A stretch of DNA of 64,000 nt from Kosmotoga olearia TBF 19.5.1 (GTDB taxonomy: Bacteria; Thermotogota; Thermotogae; Petrotogales; Kosmotogaceae). Position numbers and translations under genes: made by a program. A model generated the notes under the pieces. That model was not told the DNA's origin, ran no database searches, and was given only the letters and a program-made list of their open reading frames with translations. Below are positions 51,678 through 60,550 of this stretch, piece after piece (the stretch's first letter is position 1; every line of letters starts with the position of its first letter). The stretch covers positions 806,001 to 870,000 of the forward strand of contig NC_012785.1 in NCBI RefSeq assembly GCF_000023325.1. The letters run 5' to 3'.

Positions 51678-52204
51678 TCAATCACCTCTACATTGAGCAC
51701 CTCTTTCATCTGCCTCAAAGCAAATCTGTGAAGATCGTTGTCATAGGAGATCACGCCTTTTTCATACAAAACCACTTTAAGTTTCCTGTTCCTCAGCTCT
51801 TCGACAGTGAAGAGCACACATATATTGGTCACCACGCCTGCTACATGAAATTCATCCAGATCAAGTTCCCTGATTAACGCATCGAATTTGGTCTGATAAA
51901 AAGCACTGTATTTCCTTTTCTTTATCGTATAATGCTTTTCATAACCTATAAGCTCACGTTTTACGACGTCAGCAAGTTCTACTCCTTTTGTCCCTTTAAC
52001 ACAATGAGGGGGCCAGTACTCAAATTCCGGGTCATCCTTCTCATGAAAATCCATGGTGGTGATTATCGGTAAACCCTGCCTCTTGAACCGATCTATCAGT
52101 TCAAGCACCACCGGAAAAATCTTTCTGGAACCATCAACAAAGAGTGCTCCTCCCGGTTCGACAAAATCTTTCTGAAGGTCGATAAGGAGTAAACTTTTGA
52201 TAAT
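51674..52204 (-). CDS. Nicotinamidase, apparent AUU or AUC start
   Basis: The catalytic triad is present: Asp in LLLIDLQKDFV, Lys in HCVKGTKG and Cys in GVVTNICV. This is an isochorismatase-fold nicotinamidase converting nicotinamide to nicotinate for the next gene's product. The triad Asp lies upstream of the first GTG, and the frame has no ATG, GTG or TTG between it and the in-frame TAG. The only candidates are ATT (52204) or ATC (52201), just behind AGGGGTGG. Length then is about 176 aa, normal for the family. Confidence 0.85.
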   Translation of the reverse strand: MIKSLLLIDLQKDFVEPGGALFVDGSRKIFPVVLELIDRFKRQGLPIITTMDFHEKDDPEFEYWPPHCVKGTKGVELADVVKRELIGYEKHYTIKKRKYSAFYQTKFDALIRELDLDEFHVAGVVTNICVLFTVEELRNRKLKVVLYEKGVISYDNDLHRFALRQMKEVLNVEVIE

Positions 52205-52256
52205 ACCACCCCTGAAACAATTCTATCGCAGAATCCCTAACACTTCAATACAAATT

Positions 52257-52279
52257 AAAAAGCGGGGCATTCGCCCCGC
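52257..52279 (-). terminator. Intrinsic terminator of envelope operon
   Basis: On the minus strand GCGGGGC-GAAT-GCCCCGC followed by TTTTT, 18 bp after the stop of 52298-53317. It separates the envelope operon from the NAD/PLP operon. Confidence 0.88.
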
Positions 52280-52297
52280 ATGCACTGTGCTTTCAGT

Positions 52298-53317
52298 TTA
52301 TAACCACTCAAAAGATATTTTGGACATATCGGATTTGATGAACAGCTGGCAGGTTACTTTTGCGTGCTCTATGTTTCGGGAAACATATCCTTCTTCTCTT
52401 GGAATGAGCTCTTCAAAACTACTCCAGTTGAGCTCGCCTTCATGCACAATGGTCACGCCGACATCCCTTGGAACTCTAAGATTCAAAGAGGTTACCTCAC
52501 ATTCCACCTCTATTCTGGAATCACGCATCTTAGACGGAATCAATGATAACCTCGAAAGATTCGCTCTTATAGTGGCACTGTCGAGATTGATGTTTGAAAA
52601 ATCCAGCACTGAATCCGTTCCATCAAGGGTAGCATTCAAGAATATAACCGGTTTGCTGTTAAGTTCAACATCTACCCGGGATTTGGATAGAACACTGGAA
52701 ACGCCCGCTTTGGCTTTACACTTTACCTTTAAATTCGCTTTAGAATTGTCCATGTTGTACTGGACATTACCATTAAAATCTTTTTTATCGAAATTCATAT
52801 TTACTTCAAAACCCTTGTCCTCCTTACCATCTACAAGAAGTACCTTACTAAGGTTAGCATCCAGTTCAACTTCATAAGTATTGGCTTCAATGGGTCTGGA
52901 CAAAGAGATATGTTGCCTGGAAGAAACTTTGCGAACCTTGGAGAATCGAGGGTTTCTAAAAAGGGACATTATCCCCCAACTGAGCATATAGGAACCTATG
53001 AGTGCCAGCAAAAGCTCTCCAAAATTCCAATCCAGTCCCCATATATTGAATGCATCGATTATCAAAACGGTAGCAAAAATCAAGCTTCCCAGGTATTCAC
53101 CTTTCGGGTATCTGAAAATCTTCAAACCGTTGTTTATGAATAAAGCAGCAAACAAGAGTTCAAACAGCACCCAAAAAGAAAAATCGATTACGTTTATACC
53201 CGAAAGTAATATTAATGTACCTATGAATATAGCAACAATTGCTCCAAATTTCACTTTTCTTTTCCTCCTTTCGTTATGAGCGTCAAAATATTTCGACTTT
53301 CCACAACATGCGCTCAT
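52298..53317 (-). CDS. LiaF-like/DUF5668 membrane protein
   Basis: A 339-aa protein with four N-terminal membrane helices (VKFGAIVAIFIGTLILLSGI and following, residues 20-130). A C-terminal beta-rich part resembles the LiaF/YvqF C-terminal or toastrack-type domain (VFLNATLDGTDSVLDFSN, VPRDVGVTIVHEGELNWSS). The ATG overlaps the stop of 53314-54276. In Firmicutes such proteins tune envelope-stress two-component systems; here no kinase is near. The start MSACCGKSK has two Cys but no lipobox. Confidence 0.72.
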   Translation of the reverse strand: MSACCGKSKYFDAHNERRKRKVKFGAIVAIFIGTLILLSGINVIDFSFWVLFELLFAALFINNGLKIFRYPKGEYLGSLIFATVLIIDAFNIWGLDWNFGELLLALIGSYMLSWGIMSLFRNPRFSKVRKVSSRQHISLSRPIEANTYEVELDANLSKVLLVDGKEDKGFEVNMNFDKKDFNGNVQYNMDNSKANLKVKCKAKAGVSSVLSKSRVDVELNSKPVIFLNATLDGTDSVLDFSNINLDSATIRANLSRLSLIPSKMRDSRIEVECEVTSLNLRVPRDVGVTIVHEGELNWSSFEELIPREEGYVSRNIEHAKVTCQLFIKSDMSKISFEWL

Positions 53318-54276
53318 TCTTCTTTTCCTCCCTTTCCTAACAACTCGTTTATTTCTTCATCATTATATCCCAGCAAAGAAAGGATCTGTCGCGCATGCTC
53401 TTCCGTAATTTTCCCGTCATTAAACAACTTCAGTGTTTTCTCTGTTTCCTTGTCTTCTTCAAAATACATTGGTTTAGAGATTTCCTCTTTCAAATCATCG
53501 AAAGTATTCTCTTGCCTTGGTTCAACTCTTTTTGGCATTTCAAACCCCTCCTGAGCTTTTATCCACACATCGCCAGAAACAGAATTCATGGTGATTCTTT
53601 CTCTCGGTTTATCTGGATCCGCCTCGATAATGTAGAACTTCTTTTCTTTAACGAATGGAAGTTTCGAAAAGACATCGCCGCTAACAGTGGAGAGAAGGAC
53701 TTCTACGTTCGGTTTCTGAGAATAAATAACTTCAAGATCACCGCTTACTGTGGAAACGGTCAAATCCCTACTCATTGGTGCTAAATGAACTATCCTGATA
53801 TCCCCCGAAACCGTTCCAAAACGCGCATCCCTGAAGTTAAAATCCTTAAGGACACAATCACCACTGACATCGTCCAACCTGAAAGTTTCAGCTGATCCAG
53901 AGAAAATGCTTGTATCACCGGAAACGGCATTTATTCTTAAATCACTTAGATATACCCCTGAGATTGTTATATCTCCGGAAGCAGTCCCTATCTTTAATCT
54001 TTCAATCTTTTCCGGCAAATAAACCTTTGCTTTCTCTATTCTTTCATTGTCAAAGATATTGTGAAATAATCCTGTAAATCCCTTTATCTCTTTTTTCTCG
54101 AATCTTATGCGTAATTCTGATCCCCTAATTTCTACAACTGGTTCATAGTCTTCCTCATCTGTTTCAACCTCAGCTATAAGTATGTTTTCCTTGGTGGAGA
54201 TTATTTCCAGGTCAGCTGAAGCGGTATATAAAGACACGCTATCTATTTTCTCAAGTTCATAGGTGAAGCTTTTCAT
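53314..54276 (-). CDS. DUF4097 beta-solenoid protein with SHOCT-like tail
   Basis: A 320-aa protein. Residues 80-240 are regular repeats around S-G-D (TASGDITISG, VSGDTSIFSG, VSGDCVLKD, VSGDIRIVH, VSGDLEVIY, VSGDVFSKL, VSGDVWIK), the stacked strands of DUF4097 (adhesin-like) proteins. The C-terminus (LKLFNDGKITEEHARQILSLLGY) is a SHOCT-type helix pair. No signal peptide, so it acts in the cytoplasm or at the membrane with the LiaF-like partner. Confidence 0.8.
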   Translation of the reverse strand: MKSFTYELEKIDSVSLYTASADLEIISTKENILIAEVETDEEDYEPVVEIRGSELRIRFEKKEIKGFTGLFHNIFDNERIEKAKVYLPEKIERLKIGTASGDITISGVYLSDLRINAVSGDTSIFSGSAETFRLDDVSGDCVLKDFNFRDARFGTVSGDIRIVHLAPMSRDLTVSTVSGDLEVIYSQKPNVEVLLSTVSGDVFSKLPFVKEKKFYIIEADPDKPRERITMNSVSGDVWIKAQEGFEMPKRVEPRQENTFDDLKEEISKPMYFEEDKETEKTLKLFNDGKITEEHARQILSLLGYNDEEINELLGKGGKEE

Positions 54277-54302
54277 AAGGCCCCCTCCTTATTTTTCAAA
54301 TC

Positions 54303-54674
54303 TCACTCTTCAAATCTGATTTCTATCCTGTATTCATCGGTGTCTACATTGATCGTTTCACCTGTACTCATAGCCTCTTTTATGAGTTCATCCATATCTA
54401 TGTCCAGATCTACATCCAGATCATTAGAGCCAATCTTGAATGATTTACCTTTCATAAACTTCGAAGCAAAAGAGGCGAGTTTTGCTGGAAGTGTTATATT
54501 AACTTCTGTCTTATTTTTTAATTTATTGAAAACCTCTATTTTCAACCTTCTCGCCATCTTTTGCTTGGTTTCAACAACCTTAATAAGCTCCTCCATTAAG
54601 TCAAATCCCTGATCAGGGGTTATTTTTTTCTCGTATATTAAATTCAGTATCCTCATTATCTCTTCTCTATTCAT
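54303..54674 (-). CDS. SHOCT-like domain protein
   Basis: A 123-aa protein starting with a SHOCT-like helix pair (NREEIMRILNLIYEKKITPDQGFDLMEELIK) and continuing with a beta region. It is the second gene of the DUF2089 operon. Such proteins in this context are probably adaptor or oligomerisation modules; direct function unknown. Confidence 0.7.
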   Translation of the reverse strand: MNREEIMRILNLIYEKKITPDQGFDLMEELIKVVETKQKMARRLKIEVFNKLKNKTEVNITLPAKLASFASKFMKGKSFKIGSNDLDVDLDIDMDELIKEAMSTGETINVDTDEYRIEIRFEE

Positions 54675-54683
54675 CTTTTACAC

Positions 54684-55061
54684 CTACCTCCTGCGCTTAA
54701 TTTTTCGTAAAAGTTCGAGAGCCTCATCAGGTTTCATTTCCCCGGACTCAAGTTTTTCAAGTATCTTGATTGTTTCTTCCTGTTCTTTATCCACGGTATC
54801 GTATCCCATGCTCCTAACAATATCTTCCAGTCTGTTTTTTGCCGTTGGATACGAAATATTGAGTTCCTTTTGGACCTCCGAAAGGTTTCCCCGATTCTTG
54901 ATAAAAATCTTGAGAAATGCGAGCTGCTCCGGTGAGAGCTTCATAATCTCATCGAGTTCGAAGCGCCCCCTTATCGTGGTACCACAGCTATCGCAGTGAT
55001 ACTCTGTTATCGCCAGTTTGTCCCCGCATACAGGGCAATTCGAAATGGGTCTTCTTTTCAC
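54684..55061 (-). CDS. DUF2089 family regulator
   Basis: A 125-aa protein with an N-terminal zinc ribbon (CPVCGD...YHCDSCG), an HTH part (LSEVQKELNISYPTAKNRLEDIVRSMGY) and a short helical SHOCT-like tail (LEKLESGEMKPDEALELLRKI). DUF2089 genes commonly head operons with DUF4097 and LiaF-like genes and probably control them. GTG start after GGAGGTGAT. Confidence 0.85.
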   Translation of the reverse strand: MKRRPISNCPVCGDKLAITEYHCDSCGTTIRGRFELDEIMKLSPEQLAFLKIFIKNRGNLSEVQKELNISYPTAKNRLEDIVRSMGYDTVDKEQEETIKILEKLESGEMKPDEALELLRKIKRRR

Positions 55062-55179
55062 ATCATCACCTCCAAAAATTTTATTTTTACTTTCATAATC
55101 CTTAGCCTTTGCTTTTTATTATACAACTTAAATATGATAAAAGTCAATTATATGAGTAAAATTCTTATTCGAGAGAACG

Positions 55180-56040
55180 AGGATCAAGATCCGTGAAAAG
55201 ACGTTGTAGGTTGTACGTGACAATCGAGAACCGAGAAAGCGAGAGGGCGAGAATATAGAATCGTTTTTGGTTGTACGCGTATAAAACGAGAGATCGAGAA
55301 CCCGAGAGTCCGAGAACCGAGAGCTGCTTCGCAGCGGGTACGAATTCCTTTGGGATTGATACGACCGGCTTCGCCGGTGATACGAACTCCTACGGAGTTG
55401 ACCCAAACTGCTGTGCAGTTGACACGCGCCTTCGGCGGGAAGCAGCTACGCTGCGAAGTGCTGGACTACGTCCAGGAGGCTTGCAGACGCTGTCATTTTT
55501 CAGAAGCCAACGGATACCTGTCATTCTGGAGATGTTTAATCCGGAATCTTAGTTCGCCACTGTCATTCTGGAAATCTTTAATCCAGAATCTTAGCCCGTA
55601 CCGTTATTCTGGAAATGTTTAATCCAGAATCTGGGTTTCTTAAGTACGAGATCCTGAATCAAGTTCAGGATGACAACCTCTGGAAAGACGTGAAGATCAT
55701 ACGCTGAAGTGCGGAGCAACGCTCTGGACGCTCACAAGTTTGACGCTTACAGAGGGTGACGATTGCGAGGCTGATAAGAACCGAAGATTTGGGATTCTAT
55801 ATTTCCTGCGAAATAGGGCTGCAGTACCGGCCAGCGTGGATACCTGGTTTTTACTTCAACGTTGTGAGCCTCAGTCTTCGAACATCGCCCTATCAGCTGA
55901 CAATGTTGCAGGCCTCCTGAACGTAGTCCAGCACTTCAGCCAGCTTTGCTGGCTCCAAGCGTCATCATCTTCCATCGTAACTAAATGTTTACCAAAAGAA
56001 CACCCTAATCTGTATGATGAAAATTACCAATCTATGGTAG
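55180..56040. repeat. Repeat-rich intergenic mosaic
   Basis: No gene in this stretch. It contains GAGAACCGAGAG-type low complexity (55225-55322), hairpin array C, three or four copies of TCATTCTGGAAAT.TTTAATCCAGAATCT (55495-55635), the palindrome ATCCTGAATCAAGTTCAGGAT (55650-55672), and another broken hairpin patch with GCCAGCTTTGCTGGC at about 55935-55950. Open frames on the plus strand here follow the seven-codon period and lack ribosome sites. Confidence 0.75.
55323..55475. repeat. 21-bp hairpin array C
   Basis: Units: GCTGC-ttc-GCAGC, AATTCC-ttt-GGGATT, ACCGGC-ttc-GCCGGT, AACTCC-tac-GGAGTT, AACTGC-tgt-GCAGTT, CGCC-ttc-GGCG, GCAGC-tac-GCTGC, CTGGAC-tac-GTCCAG. Linkers GATACG, GACCCA and GACACG; step 21 bp for most. 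Confidence 0.8.
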
Positions 56041-56119
56041 ACTTATGATGAAAATATTCTTCATACATATTACCCACATTTTAATCCGGCCTTTGGCCGC
56101 AAAAGGGGAGGGTTTAAGT

Positions 56120-57406
56120 ATGAGAAAAGTGCTTGTTCTTTTGCTCGTGTTAGTTTTGTTTGCTTCACTTGCAACTGCCAAGATTATCTTCTGGACTACT
56201 GAAGTCGAATCAAACAGGATGCAGAGAATAAGAGCACTCGCGACATTGTTTAGAGCGAAAACTGGAATAGTTGTAGAGGTTGTGCCGGTTGAAGAAAATG
56301 ACCTGCTGAGGCAAATTCCAATTGCCAAAGCTTCAGGAACACTTCCGGATGTTGTCGAAGGTGGAATTGAACCAATGCTTCTTCTCGGAAGTGAGGGGCT
56401 CTTAAATGAAGATCTCGCCGCTGAAATCATTAATGAATTTGGTGATATCTACACAGGCGCCTCCAGGCTCCTTTCCAATGGTAAAGGAGGCTACTTTGCG
56501 ATTCCTTTCCACGCCTGGGTCCAGGGTATCTGGTACAGGAAAGACATGTTCGCAGAGAAAAAACTGACACCTCCTATTTCCTGGTACGATATTCTAACAG
56601 CAGCAAGGGAAATCCATGATCCTGAAAATGGTGTTTACGGTATAATATTGCCGAAAAAAGCGGATGCTTACGCAGAACAGGTATTCACCGAAATAGCCCT
56701 TGCGAACGGTGCAAGACCAATCGACCTTGAAGGAAATATAAAATTCAACACCCCAGAAATGATTGAAGCTTTCAGGTTCTACAAGGAACTTGGAAAATAT
56801 TCAAAACCCGGATTCACAACCGTCTTGGATGCTTTAAAAGGTTATCTCGCTGGTGAAACGGGAATGATTTTCTATTCAACCTACATAATGGATGATATCG
56901 CTGTTGAAGAGGTCCAGAGAGGTAGAATCGATAAGTTTGACCCGAAGCTTGTTGTCAATACCGGTTTTGCCAATTACATGATAAATATCAAGCCAAGCTC
57001 TTATGGGCAGGTAGTCGCACTTGGAATACTGAAAACATCGAAAAACAGCGAAGAAGCCAAAGAATTTGTCAAATTCTTAATGGACGGATCTAACTACATC
57101 TACTGGCTCCACATGGCTCCCGGCGGAATGAACCCAACGAGAAAGTCGGTAGCCGCGGATCCTGCTTTCCTTAATAATCCGGTTCTTGAAAGGTACGGTA
57201 GCGAAAAGATTCAGGAGATCATCGCTGCTCTCGAGAACGTGGAAAGGTTTGACTTCTATGAAGGCCATGTACTGATGGATATGAGTAAGATTTCTGGTAA
57301 CTTCATCATTGGTAAGGCGATCAACCTCATGTTTGCAAATGATTGGACTCCGGAAGAAGCGGCTAATTGGGCACAAGCTGAAGCCGAAAAGATTCTCGGG
57401 AAATAA
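56120..57406 (+). CDS. ABC sugar transporter substrate-binding protein
   Basis: The 428-aa extracytoplasmic solute-binding protein (family 1) has a signal peptide (KVLVLLLVLVLFASLATA) without a lipobox Cys. The fold is recognisable from IIFWTTEVESNRMQRI, LPDVVEGG, YFAIPFHAWVQGIWYRKDMF and the late FVKFLMDGSNYIYWL. Start is the ATG after GGGGAGGG. It precedes two permease genes, but a terminator in between would make it the most abundant product. The ligand is unknown; the linked glycosyltransferase suggests a glycoside or compatible solute. Confidence 0.92.
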   Translation: MRKVLVLLLVLVLFASLATAKIIFWTTEVESNRMQRIRALATLFRAKTGIVVEVVPVEENDLLRQIPIAKASGTLPDVVEGGIEPMLLLGSEGLLNEDLAAEIINEFGDIYTGASRLLSNGKGGYFAIPFHAWVQGIWYRKDMFAEKKLTPPISWYDILTAAREIHDPENGVYGIILPKKADAYAEQVFTEIALANGARPIDLEGNIKFNTPEMIEAFRFYKELGKYSKPGFTTVLDALKGYLAGETGMIFYSTYIMDDIAVEEVQRGRIDKFDPKLVVNTGFANYMINIKPSSYGQVVALGILKTSKNSEEAKEFVKFLMDGSNYIYWLHMAPGGMNPTRKSVAADPAFLNNPVLERYGSEKIQEIIAALENVERFDFYEGHVLMDMSKISGNFIIGKAINLMFANDWTPEEAANWAQAEAEKILGK

Positions 57407-57424
57407 TTGAACGGCCCCATTTTT

Positions 57425-57458
57425 CCCGGTGGCCTCTGCAAGAGGTCACCGGGTTTTT
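57425..57458 (+). terminator. Hairpin with T-run after binding-protein gene
   Basis: CCCGGTGGCCTC-TGCAA-GAGGTCACCGGG followed by TTTTTAT. It probably ends or attenuates transcription between the binding-protein gene and the permeases, a common way to keep binding protein in excess. Confidence 0.85.
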
Positions 57459-57474
57459 ATGGAGGTGTAAGACT

Positions 57475-58365
57475 TTGACTAACTCGCGAATGGCAACAGT
57501 GGGGACACTAAAAAAGAAGGAAAGTTCTCTCGGTTGGAAGCTGATCATGCCAACGATAATTCTTATAGCAGCTTTTATACTATATCCTGTCGCCTATAAC
57601 ATATACCTTAGCTTTTTTGATGTTTCCCTTTCCCCAGAGAAACCGAACGAATTTGTTGGACTTAAAAATTATATCAATATCCTTTCAGATCCCGATTTCT
57701 GGAAATCTTTTTCGATAACTGTGTTGTTCACAATTCTAACCGTCGGTGGAAGTATAATCCTTGGAATTGTCGTGGCACTTATGATGAATAGGGACTTTTT
57801 TGGGCGTTCGCTGGTACGGGCATTGTTGTTGCTTCCATACATAACCCCTTTGATTGCTATCGTGTTCGCGTGGCGATACATCTTTCTCCCAATCGACGGT
57901 CCGCTGATAAGGTTACTGGCCGGGATAGGGTTGATCGATCCGGGAGTTGATTTCATAAACAATCCGAACAATGCTTTCTGGGTAGTATCCATATTCAATA
58001 TCTGGAGAAACTTTCCTTTTGTCTATCTTATGATCCTTTCACGACTGCAGTCTATCTCTTACACACTATACGAGGCCGCTGAAATAGATGGCGCAAATTC
58101 CATTCAGAAATTCAAATACATCACATTACCGGAACTCTACTTTGTAATTGGTTCTGTCGCTCTTTTGAGAGGTATCTGGAACTTTTACAAATTCGATGAA
58201 GTTTATTTGATGTCAAAATTCGCTGGCACGCTCCCGATATACATCTATGAGAAAGCATTTGTTGGTGTTCCGGAACAGGGTGTTGCTGCTGCGATTGCAA
58301 CGATCTTGTTCGTTGTAATGTTCATCCTGATCGGAATATACGTAAAGAGGGTGTTGAAATGGTAA
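57475..58365 (+). CDS. ABC sugar transporter permease (MalF-like)
   Basis: A 296-aa permease with six helices; the cytoplasmic EAA loop reads YEAAEIDGANSIQKFKYITLP. TTG start behind GGAGGTGTAAGAC. It overlaps the next permease gene by seven bases. No ATPase gene is in the operon, so it must use a shared MsmK-type ATPase encoded elsewhere. Confidence 0.92.
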   Translation: MTNSRMATVGTLKKKESSLGWKLIMPTIILIAAFILYPVAYNIYLSFFDVSLSPEKPNEFVGLKNYINILSDPDFWKSFSITVLFTILTVGGSIILGIVVALMMNRDFFGRSLVRALLLLPYITPLIAIVFAWRYIFLPIDGPLIRLLAGIGLIDPGVDFINNPNNAFWVVSIFNIWRNFPFVYLMILSRLQSISYTLYEAAEIDGANSIQKFKYITLPELYFVIGSVALLRGIWNFYKFDEVYLMSKFAGTLPIYIYEKAFVGVPEQGVAAAIATILFVVMFILIGIYVKRVLKW

Positions 58366-59330
58366 AGGCGAAAAATATACCCAAAAAAATTGGTTTCTAT
58401 ATACTGGTTATCCTGGTGGTTCTTTTTGTTGCCTATCCGTTCGCCTGGATGATTTCCGTATCTTTAAGGTACGACACCGATGCCTTTGAACCTGGTATAA
58501 TCCCAAAGAGGCCTACTCTCAGACAATACGGTGAACTTCTTGGTTTTGTCAAATCCATAAGAGAAGAGCTCTCCCGTGAGGAAGAACAACTGACAGAACT
58601 CATAAAAGATCTCCCCCCGGAATTGCAAAAACAGGTTGCTGCTGAGATTAAAGCCCAGAGGAAACAGGAATCCTTTCCATTTCTCAGATTTTTCCGGAAC
58701 AGTTTAACAGTTGCTGGGATCTCCGCTTTCATAAGTCTTGTCGTTTCCGTTTTTGGCGCGTATTCTTTCAGTCGTCTCGAGTACGTCGGAAGAGGTGTCT
58801 TACAACGTGGCGTTCTTGTAGTTTATCTGTTCGGTGGAACTATACTCGCGGTACCGTTGTACCAGATATTTGTGAAACTAGGATTTGTTGGCTCTGGTTT
58901 AAAATCTTTCCTTGCGCTTTTCATAATATACATCGTACAAACGTTACCCGTGTCGCTCTACATGCTGGGAAATTACTTTAGAACAATACCTTACTCCATA
59001 GAGGAAGCAGCGATAATAGATGGCTGTACCAGAATCCAGGCGATATTCAAAATAGTTGTTCCGTTATCATTACCTGCTATTGTAACTGTCTATATTTATG
59101 CCTTCATGATAGCGTGGAACGAATTCCTTTTTGCTTCTATTTTTGTAAGGCCGTACCCAACATACTATACTCTTCCTATCGGTTTGAATGAACTCTTCTA
59201 CTCTGAACATGCTATCTGGGGAAAGATGATGACGGCTTCTGTACTAACGGCTCTTCCTGTTGTCGTTATGTTCACAATAATGGAAAAATACCTAACAAGC
59301 GGTTTAACCGTTGGTGGAGTTAAAGAATAA
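58359..59330 (+). CDS. ABC sugar transporter permease (MalG-like) with charged insert
   Basis: A 323-aa permease; EAA loop IEEAAIIDGCTRIQAIFKIVVP. Between helix 1 and the rest lies a charged insert (residues about 66-105, REELSREEEQLTELIKDLPP and on) predicted helical, longer than in usual MalG-type proteins of about 280 aa. The stop overlaps the region of the glycosyltransferase start. Confidence 0.92.
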   Translation: MVKAKNIPKKIGFYILVILVVLFVAYPFAWMISVSLRYDTDAFEPGIIPKRPTLRQYGELLGFVKSIREELSREEEQLTELIKDLPPELQKQVAAEIKAQRKQESFPFLRFFRNSLTVAGISAFISLVVSVFGAYSFSRLEYVGRGVLQRGVLVVYLFGGTILAVPLYQIFVKLGFVGSGLKSFLALFIIYIVQTLPVSLYMLGNYFRTIPYSIEEAAIIDGCTRIQAIFKIVVPLSLPAIVTVYIYAFMIAWNEFLFASIFVRPYPTYYTLPIGLNELFYSEHAIWGKMMTASVLTALPVVVMFTIMEKYLTSGLTVGGVKE

Positions 59331-59344
59331 TGGAGGTGGTCGTA

Positions 59345-60550
59345 ATGTTTGCGGTGCCTGACGAAATTATTGAAACACTGGAGTACTTTGGAAAGATTAA
59401 AGTGGTTGTTGGAATCCCGAGTTATAATAACGCATCAACAATTTCATTCGTAACCAAAATGGCTGCGGAAGGAATAGAAAAATATTTTGGAGGCTGTGGG
59501 ATAATAGTCAACGCTGATGGAAATTCGAATGATAGAACCCGTCAAGTCTTTTTGAGTACAGATACTGGTAAGATCAAAAAGCTTTCTTATGTGTATAAAG
59601 GTATTCCAGGAAAAGGAAGTGCAATGAGATCGGTTATGGAGATTTCTTGCAAAATGCAAGCACCGGTAACCATATTTTTAGATTCCGATTTGCGCAGCAT
59701 TAAACCATGGTGGTTAGAACGTCTTGGAATTCCAATTCTTGATGGCAAAACTTCTTATATAACCCCCTATTATGTGCGTCATAAATATGACGGTACTATC
59801 ACGAACAACATCTGTTATCCCGTTACTTCCGCGCTGTATGGCCTTAAAATAAGGCAACCTATCGGCGGAGATTTTGGGGTTGGTCTGGAAATGATAGAGA
59901 AATACATGACCAAACCCGAAGACGTTTGGGAAACCGACGTTGCCAGATTTGGAATCGATATATGGATGACAACCATAGCGATAAACGAATCTGAAAAAAG
60001 ACCTATGCAGGCAGCTTTGGGTGCAAAAATCCATGATGTGAAAGATCCTGGAAAACATCTGGGACCTATGTTCAGCCAGGTTGTAGGAACACTGTTCACC
60101 CTCATGCAAACCTACGAAGAACGATGGAAGAGCATTACAAAGCTTGAAACAGCTGAGATTTACGGGGATGTTCCCGATGTAACTCCCGAACCCCTGGAAG
60201 TGGATATTGAAAATTTGAAGAAAAAAGCAATTGAAGGTACAAAGAAGGTTGAAGGCTTTGTGTCAGAATTTCTTCCCGAATATCTGCAGAAGCGCTTTTA
60301 CTCGGTAAGTACTGAGGGAACTTTAGATAAAGAAAACTGGGTAGACTTTGTCTATGAATTTGCTAAACTTTATAAAAATACTCAGTTGAGGAAACAAATC
60401 ATAGATGCTATGATACCTTTGTATTTCGCGAGAGTTGCAGACTTTGTGTATAAGACGATCGATCTAGATTCCCGGAAAGCTGAAACATTAGTAGAAGACC
60501 TTGTTCAGGTTTTCCTGAAGAAAAAATCCGAACTGGTTGATAGGTGGTGA
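59345..60550 (+). CDS. Glycosyltransferase, glucosylglycerate synthase-like
   Basis: A 401-aa GT-A fold enzyme. The start motif VVVGIPSYNNASTISFV, the NADGNSNDRT loop and the metal site FLDSDLRS are visible, and GIDIWMTTIAINE and AKIHDVKDPGKHLGPMF resemble glucosylglycerate and mannosylglucosylglycerate synthases of Thermotogota and other thermophiles. Those enzymes make charged compatible solutes from NDP-sugar. ATG after GGAGGTGGTCG. Placement in a sugar ABC operon suggests the solute is also taken up. Exact donor and acceptor cannot be set from sequence. Confidence 0.75.
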   Translation: MFAVPDEIIETLEYFGKIKVVVGIPSYNNASTISFVTKMAAEGIEKYFGGCGIIVNADGNSNDRTRQVFLSTDTGKIKKLSYVYKGIPGKGSAMRSVMEISCKMQAPVTIFLDSDLRSIKPWWLERLGIPILDGKTSYITPYYVRHKYDGTITNNICYPVTSALYGLKIRQPIGGDFGVGLEMIEKYMTKPEDVWETDVARFGIDIWMTTIAINESEKRPMQAALGAKIHDVKDPGKHLGPMFSQVVGTLFTLMQTYEERWKSITKLETAEIYGDVPDVTPEPLEVDIENLKKKAIEGTKKVEGFVSEFLPEYLQKRFYSVSTEGTLDKENWVDFVYEFAKLYKNTQLRKQIIDAMIPLYFARVADFVYKTIDLDSRKAETLVEDLVQVFLKKKSELVDRW

